This document shows, piece after piece, positions 59,859 through 64,000 of a stretch of 64,000 bases of DNA (positions are counted from its first letter, which is position 1; each line of letters opens with the position of its first letter). This DNA is from Sepiola atlantica (Eukaryota; Mollusca; Cephalopoda; Sepiida; Sepiolidae). Location of the stretch: assembly GCA_963556195.1 (NCBI GenBank), contig OY744520.1, forward strand, positions 6,780,704 through 6,844,703, read 5' to 3'. Under the pieces are notes generated by a model that worked only from the letters and a program-made list of their open reading frames with translations, ran no database searches and was not told the origin of the DNA. Both the position numbers and the translations under genes were made by a program.

Positions 59859-60059
59859 TTTTTATTTATAGAAACATTTTAGCTACATATATACATACAT
59901 GTTTGAACTACGACCTTATTCAAAGTCTAGCTTCATCATGCCATTGACTGAGTAGATTGGTCTTTGTCAGTAGTCTCATGAAGTTAAACTTTAAATAAGG
60001 TCCTAGCTGAAACATGTATGAACATATGTAGCCAAAAATGTTTATATAAATAAAAACGA
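59856..60059. repeat. ~204-bp inverted repeat with hammerhead relics
   Basis: Arms 59856-59940 and 59976-60059 (about 80% matched), spacer 35 bp. Each arm has an element end of the family seen at positions 1 and 35255. Right arm, plus strand: CUCAUGA (for CUGAUGA), stem II with AAGGUCCUAGCU, intact GAAAC, AUGUAUG. Left arm, minus strand: AUGAUGA, AGCUAGACUUUG...AAGGUCGUAG, CAAAC. Each arm is broken at a different core base. Confidence 0.75.
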
Positions 60060-60102
60060 TTATACTAAAATACAGCTCTACTTGTTACATATGCTACAAA
60101 CA

Positions 60103-60191
60103 CAATATATTTATATATATATATTTATATATATATAAATATATATATATAAATATATATATATATTTATATATATATATATAGATATATT

Positions 60192-60222
<31 letters not shown>

Positions 60223-60241
60223 ATGTGTATATATATATATT

Positions 60242-60314
<73 letters not shown>
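60103..60314. repeat. TA tract with TATATAAA/TTTATATA phase changes
   Basis: About 210 bp with ATATTTATATATATAAATAT blocks making many short nested palindromes. Confidence 0.9.
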
Positions 60315-60317
<3 letters not shown>

Positions 60318-60414
60318 TTTATGAAGGCTTACCAAAGTATTCCTTTCAGGACACCAATGATCACCATTAAAGATGTTTTTTCTTACAAATATTATTTATT
60401 CAAATTAAATGTTT

Positions 60415-60471
60415 TTTCCTACACGTGTTTCACTACCAAGCAGTTACTTGCTTGGCAGATCATCAGGGAAA
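60415..60471 (-). ncRNA. Type I hammerhead ribozyme motif
   Basis: Minus strand: UUUCC (stem I), CUGAUGA, stem-loop II CUGCCAAGCA-AGUAAC-UGCUUGGUAG (ten pairs including one G-U, flanked by a U-U mismatch), GAAA, stem III ACACGUGU, H17 = A in GUA, then GGAAA closing stem I with five pairs. All invariant core bases are intact. Predicted cut between 60420 and 60419. The strong compensated stem II argues against chance. The element body is not recognised on either side. Confidence 0.8.
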
Positions 60472-61379
60472 TTAAATGTCTGGAATACTGGTTTCAACTG
60501 CCGACAATACACAATGTGGCGTTGCAATAGTTGAGCTCACTTAAGAAGAGAAGAGGAACAACCCTGGTATTCACTGAATGATCTATTTTATAAGTGAAAA
60601 ATCTAAATATATATATATATATATAGGTGAAAACAGTTTAATATTAAAAAAAAAACATATTTATAGTTAAAAGCCCCTTTAAAGCTGTACTAATCTTCAA
60701 AGTAGAGCCCTGTTTGAAATTGAAAAGTTTGTTGTTATCTGCGATAAACTAGTTCCGCTCGAGCGTTGAACACTGTAGAAAATGACACTTCTCTCGCTTC
60801 TTGGGTAAGTGAATCTTAATTTCAACTACTATCTGTGTCGATTGATCGCGGCCGCGTGGCCTTAATCTATGAACTACGTTTGAGCCCACGCGACCACTTG
60901 CAACCGCCACTCCTATACTGATGAAGGTTAGAGAGCCCGTAACGACGTCGTCTGTAGGTCAAAAACACTTTATAAGAACGCTGTCAAAGTTGAATATTCT
61001 TGTGAAACAGCTATGATAATAACATTCAAACGAAGAAATCACATCACATTAACAGGCGGGTGCTCGCTTAAGTCCGTCGTATATGAGGCAAGCATCGAAA
61101 TAAACCCTAAGCCCGGTAAGTCCAACGAGACTTATGCCGGACTGATCAAGAGCGAATTCAAAGAGATGATTTATGTTCAGAGGTATTTATTTCAAAACCA
61201 AGAAAGTTGTTGGGATACGTCATTGACTATACAAGCATCAAATCGATTGTATTGGGGTATCAACTAGCATACTCTCCAGGCTCCAATAAGTGTAACATAT
61301 ATACGACCGAGAAAATTTTACAAGCGGTCCCCAACACAAGGAATAATTGTTTAATATTTTTTATTACGATTCACACGTT
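60472..61379. other. Unassigned sequence
   Basis: Short TA at 60606-60626. 61013-61267 is open but without motifs. No recognised family. Confidence 0.4.
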
Positions 61380-62448
61380 ATCAAGTCTCAAACGCCACTC
61401 GAGGATAAGGGTTAATCATTTTGTCAAGTAGACGGTGAAACATCGTGGTTAGGATTTATAACGACAGTTGAAACTGGTCAGAATTATTTAAGAAGATTTA
61501 ACAAGAATTTGTCTACGTTATAAAACGACCATGCTGTAGTCAGTTGGGAAGCACCCCCGTGGTATTGTGTTCAATAGGCAAGTAGTTCTAAGAAAGACAC
61601 TTTGATCATGGAAGTTGCGTTTCATTTTAGGTACACATGAGGGAGAAAGGGATATTATTGACAGTGGCTGTAGCTAGACGAGTTTTTATTGTGAATGCCT
61701 AACAGGGGTGAACCATAGATTGGAGTTCGGTCGATAACCTACCATGAAAATAACAATATCTCAGAGAAAGCTAGCAACATCTATTCTGTGAGAAAGAGGC
61801 TGTAGGGAAGAAAAGAGGGCATCCCCACTAAATTTCGAAGTCAGTTTTGTACTTTGTCAAGGAAGGAAAGGTTTCTCTGGGCGGCACCTTCCCAGATGTG
61901 GCAACGGTACTCAATCTTAGGACGTATTTGACTTTTATACAGGTAGAGAATTGCGTCAAGAGTGAGATACTTTTGGAGCAGTAGAATGATTAAACCATTT
62001 TCTAGCGACCTTACCAATAGATTTGATCTAAGTCTTCCATTTCAAGTCTGGAGTAAGTCAGTCCCAGAAGATTATCGAAGCAGATGTGTTCCTCGAAGAG
62101 AGGGGTATTCCTTTCAATTAGGGCAATATGAAAATCGGTGGTTTAAGGAAAGAAACTTTATTTTAGAATTAAAAGTAATCAGCTACCTCTTTCCCCATTG
62201 CACCACGTCGTCTAGGTTAGACAAAAGATGATTCAGAAATATCTTGATTATTAATACTCTTCGAAGTGTTGCCATAGATGGTTGTGTTATCTGCATAAAT
62301 GTCAAATAATGATCTTAGAATGTGATTTGAGAGATGATTGATGAAGATCAGGACGAAAGTTGAACTAATAATGGATCCTTGAGGCACGCCGGTGTTGATA
62401 CAATATTCTTCAGACTTCTGCCTATCAACGACTTCTTTTTATAAACCT

Positions 62449-62712
62449 ATCAAAGTGTTAGGAATAACTAACAAAACGATTTATCTCCCTTGCATCATGC
62501 GGTAAGGTTAAGAGTTATCGCCCTTTGTCGATAGTGTCTTGCCGGGAGTGAAAAGAAAACATTGACCACGGATCAGACTGTCTCATATTTCATCTCGCGT
62601 TACAGCGGTTAAATAACTCATTTCATTCTAATTTCACTTTTAATAAATCTGTTAAACCTTTCTGTTGAAAAGTCATCTACTTTGTTTTACGAGTTATTAA
62701 TTATTATAACCT
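62449..62712 (-). mobile_element. 260-bp dispersed repeat, copy 2, nested in LINE B
   Basis: Reverse complement of the unit at 54413, lying exactly between the RT motif-A segment (ends IKSFLF) and VVDRQKSEEYC..GVPQGS of the host LINE, which are otherwise close neighbours in the protein. It therefore inserted into an older LINE copy. No clear target-site duplication. Confidence 0.75.
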
Positions 62713-63106
62713 AAATTACATGGTTTACAACACAAAGAGAAAGGATTTGATGGTTGAGATGACATTTTCAGGCATTCCATAGCTATCCAGCCTGTGAAGT
62801 AGACCTTTATGCCAAACCCTTTCAAAGGCTTTTAATATTTCAAGAACTATTGCTCTAGAACCAAAGCCGACGTCAATAGATTCACTGATCTTATGTGATT
62901 TAACAGTCAGCACATCAGCAGTTGATCTTGCAGGAAGAACTCCATTTTGCTTGTCACTAAGTAGATTGTTTTACTTAAGATGGTTGACGACGTCTTGATT
63001 TATTATTCACTCAAGCAACTTACACGTGACGCACAGGAGACTGATTAGTCTGTACTGAGATGCAGAAGACCGATCTCCAGTATTTTTAAATACTGGCCAA
63101 ACTGAT

Positions 63107-63474
63107 GAACTTGTGATGGGAAGCATTTCTCCTTTAGGCAATGATTGAACAGCTTTGTAAGGATAGGAGCCAGTTCCAGTTAAAGCTTCTTAAACACTAT
63201 AATTGGAATGTTATCAGGACCAGTTGCCTTGCTGGCATCGAGGTTCTTGATAAGTTTGGCAAGATCTCGGACAGATATAGGGATTGAAAATACTGGACAC
63301 ACTGACAATGTTTCTCAACGTGATGGGAAACATTTCTTCTTTAAGCAATGATTGATCAGATTTGTAAGAATTGGGAGTTAGTTCCGGTTGCAGCTTGTTA
63401 AGCACTATGATTGGAATGTTCTCAGGACCAGTTGCTTTGCTGGCATCAAGGTTCTTGATAAGTTTGGCAACAAC
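63107..63474 (-). repeat. ~180-bp tandem duplication inside LINE B
   Basis: 63107-63270 and 63300-63474 are near copies (both have CAGGACCAGTTGC(C/T)TTGCTGG and AGGTTCTTGATAAGTTTGGC), duplicating the RT start of the element. Confidence 0.8.
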
Positions 63475-64000
63475 CCAAAGCTATGGGTGTCGTTCAGAGA
63501 ATTATCCGTCATAGCGGGAAATTTAGGGGATAGGGGGCCCTGATCGCAAAGCGTGGAATTAGATGCGAAGTTCTTTACCAAATGTTTGATGCTAAGGAAA
63601 TCACATCTAGTCTATTGATAATGGTTGAAATGGAGGTAACGCATCTGTTCAGAACAATGTTTGTTAATCGTCAAAACTCATAGGAACCAAGCCATTTTAG
63701 ATTTAACGGATTGGACATATGACTCGCGCATTTTCCATAACCTTTTTGCAATGGTTGCGGGTAGTCTTAAAGACGGCTTTGGTTTCATAATATCTATTTG
63801 ATTGAAGAGAATTGAAATAGTGGTTTCTGTGAGCAATGGCGGTGGCACATTCTCGGGTGTATTACGGCTGGTAGTTTGGTTTCTGTTGGAATCTTTGGAG
63901 GTTATGAAGCTTTCAATACTAGCGATTAACCAATCAGTTAAACCAAATGCGATACAGAACACATTTTTTTCAAATATGGAATGAAGAGGAATTCCTTATA

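Larger units (their letters stand above)
61385..63990 (-). pseudogene. LINE family B, long decayed copy
   Basis: Minus strand. Upstream part 63962-63680: SKDSNRNQTTSRNTPENVPP and the following helix, the linker before RT. 63470-63100: a twice-present block of RT start (GPDNIPIIV-type). 62935-62730: LTVKSHKISESIDVGFGSRA then VLEILKAFERVWHKGLLHRL, RT motif A with Asp changed to Glu. After a foreign insertion (62449-62712) come TGVPQGSIISSTFVLIFI and LFDIYADNTTIYG (catalytic YADD reads YADN). Then EYRCHIWEGA, SLQPLSHRIDVASF and VCPK-type tail, and CLLNTIPRGCFPTDYSMV with the 3' UTR shared with 44480. Many stops; both catalytic Asp sites altered. No endonuclease domain in the window. Confidence 0.8.

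Overview
This 64 kb window looks like repeat-dense, gene-poor nuclear DNA of a metazoan. I find no intact host protein gene, no intact tRNA gene and no full-length rRNA gene. The mix fits a lophotrochozoan, most likely a cephalopod mollusc: dozens of long (TA)n tracts, TTAGGG-type telomeric repeats at internal sites, relics of Penelope-like, L1/Tx1-like, R2-like and CR1/Jockey-type retrotransposons, a mariner relic and 5S-rRNA-headed SINEs. The species assignment is inference; no marker gene settles it.

Layout. 0-6.4 kb: LINE 3' tails, a 5S-headed SINE, an interstitial TTAGGG/TTTAGGG block, a degenerate ~125-bp module and a ~36-bp A-rich satellite (3282-5107). 6.5-12.0 kb: a very homogeneous 57-bp satellite of about 96 units, with a 171-bp higher-order period in its centre. 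12.0-15.5 kb: (TA)n tracts, a LINE tail, an R2-like relic and a palindromic CA/TA/TG tract. 16.1-20.4 kb: one decayed L1/Tx1-like element with recognisable ORF1, endonuclease and RT pieces. 21.6-25.2 kb: a small tandem repeat, a mariner transposase relic and a minus-strand LINE relic. 26.1-35.7 kb: copies of a dispersed family that starts GTCTCGG, a 5-kb diverged 26-bp satellite (27522-32591), two back-to-back perfect hairpins and a hammerhead ribozyme motif. 36.6-38.9 kb: a 23-bp satellite of about 101 units. 39.6-40.1 and 47.6-48.6 kb: a dispersed GTCTGTCACGCTTAAG-type repeat. 41.2-43.4 kb: two Penelope-like relics, tail to tail; the first lies between ~300-bp inverted repeats that each hold a hammerhead. 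44.3-49.4 kb: a LINE tail and several small tandem or palindromic repeats. 50.2-52.3 kb: four consecutive partial copies of one LINE. 54.4-58 kb: a 260-bp repeat and two more 5S-headed SINEs. 59.8-64 kb: a 200-bp inverted repeat, another hammerhead motif and a minus-strand LINE whose RT region is split by a second copy of the 260-bp repeat.

No pathway or operon is present. The coherent story is mobile-element biology. Hammerhead-type ribozymes from at least three distinct families sit at element ends; all have tiny, self-complementary stem III sequences, the form expected of ribozymes that act as dimers. Most element fragments abut (TA)n tracts. Separate satellites show different ages of homogenisation. 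Long open frames in the satellites are by-products of unit length and are not called as genes.
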